Assembly (NCBI RefSeq): GCF_902498785.1
Contig: NZ_LR701494.1
Span: 1,724,540 to 1,788,539, forward strand
DNA length: 64,000 nt
From: Sphingomonas sp. EC-HK361
GTDB taxonomy: Bacteria > Pseudomonadota > Alphaproteobacteria > Sphingomonadales > Sphingomonadaceae
Direction of reading: 5' to 3'
Shown: positions 63,874 to 64,000 of the stretch, piece after piece
Layout of the letters: each line of letters opens with the position of its first letter
Position numbering within the stretch: the stretch's first letter is position 1
Notes under the pieces: generated by a model
Seen by the model: only the letters and a program-made list of their open reading frames with translations
Databases searched by the model: none
What the model was told of the DNA's origin: nothing
Position numbers and translations under genes: made by a program

Positions 63874-64000
63874 TGTCCGTCGTCAGATCATTTGGCGCAT
63901 CTCGCGGCGTAAATTAGTGGAGTGCGGGCCTCGTCTGGGGGTTGATGTTAGGCGGCGCGCTTGCGGTGCTGCAAGCGTCGATGTTCGATGGTTTGTCGCT
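63874..64000. mobile_element. Insertion sequence, left end
   Basis: The join with rtcR falls at a terminal inverted repeat that starts TGTCCGTCGTCAGATCA (5'-TG, as in several IS families). It continues to the end of the window and includes the end of a transposase gene. The IS family cannot be fixed from 127 bases. Confidence 0.7.
63948..64000 (-). CDS. Transposase, C-terminal end (partial)
   Basis: On the minus strand the last 16 codons of a frame, RQTIEHRRLQHRKRAA followed by TAA (63948-63950), lie about 75 bases inside the inferred IS end. A short basic tail like this is common for IS transposases. The rest of the gene lies beyond the window. Confidence 0.5.
   Translation of the reverse strand, partial: RQTIEHRRLQHRKRAA

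Overview
The window is a high-GC chromosomal segment from an alphaproteobacterium of the Sphingomonadales (a Sphingomonas-like organism). I infer this from the gene order around rpmH/rnpA/yidD/yidC/engB, the sulfur operon with a DUF934 gene, the UPF0262 protein, a RegB/RegA pair joined to a cyo oxidase operon, several TonB receptors, and dispersed palindromic REP-like repeats. No database search was possible; all family calls come from motifs read in the translations.

Layout. 1-6.6 kb: end of a GIN-domain protein, ribA and xth, lolA, tRNA-Leu(CAA), a small lipoprotein, an L,D-transpeptidase, a Rap1a-like protein and comM. 6.7-10.3 kb: a small membrane protein frame, rpmH, rnpA, yidD, yidC and engB; rpmH lies entirely inside the only canonically started rnpA reading frame. 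10.4-22.5 kb: SOUL protein, GST, dapE, a GGDEF/EAL protein, smr, mltA, a Tim44-like protein, secB, murJ, trpS, dnaA and rpsT. 22.6-28.8 kb: mutM, ubiE, ubiB and the sulfate-assimilation operon cysI-DUF934-cysH. 28.9-34.9 kb: cupin, dnaB, UPF0262, GH25-like protein, cytidine deaminase, a Crp-family regulator and an MFS transporter.

35-42 kb is a respiratory module: cyoABCD, a SURF1 assembly factor and a quinone-sensing RegB/RegA two-component pair, all on one strand with overlapping genes, headed by a perfect 8-bp inverted repeat that looks like an operator. 43.2-45.6 kb holds a ZnuD-like zinc receptor behind a Zur-like palindrome.

45.7-58 kb is a carbohydrate-use locus: GH43-like protein, DUF6445 protein, a large TonB receptor, a tryptophan-halogenase-like flavoprotein, a GH144 endo-beta-1,2-glucanase-like protein, a LacI repressor, and a divergent GH3 beta-glucosidase. 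Matching palindromes in the two control regions suggest one LacI regulon, probably for a beta-glucan. 58-62.3 kb holds acs and another TonB receptor.

The last 1.6 kb is rearranged DNA: a tRNA-Gly(CCC) gene cut after the anticodon loop, a phytanoyl-CoA-dioxygenase-like gene coupled to the 3' end of rtcR, and an insertion sequence that cuts rtcR and runs off the window. Palindromic REP-like elements occur at eight places, two of them in frame inside conserved genes (cysI and SURF1).
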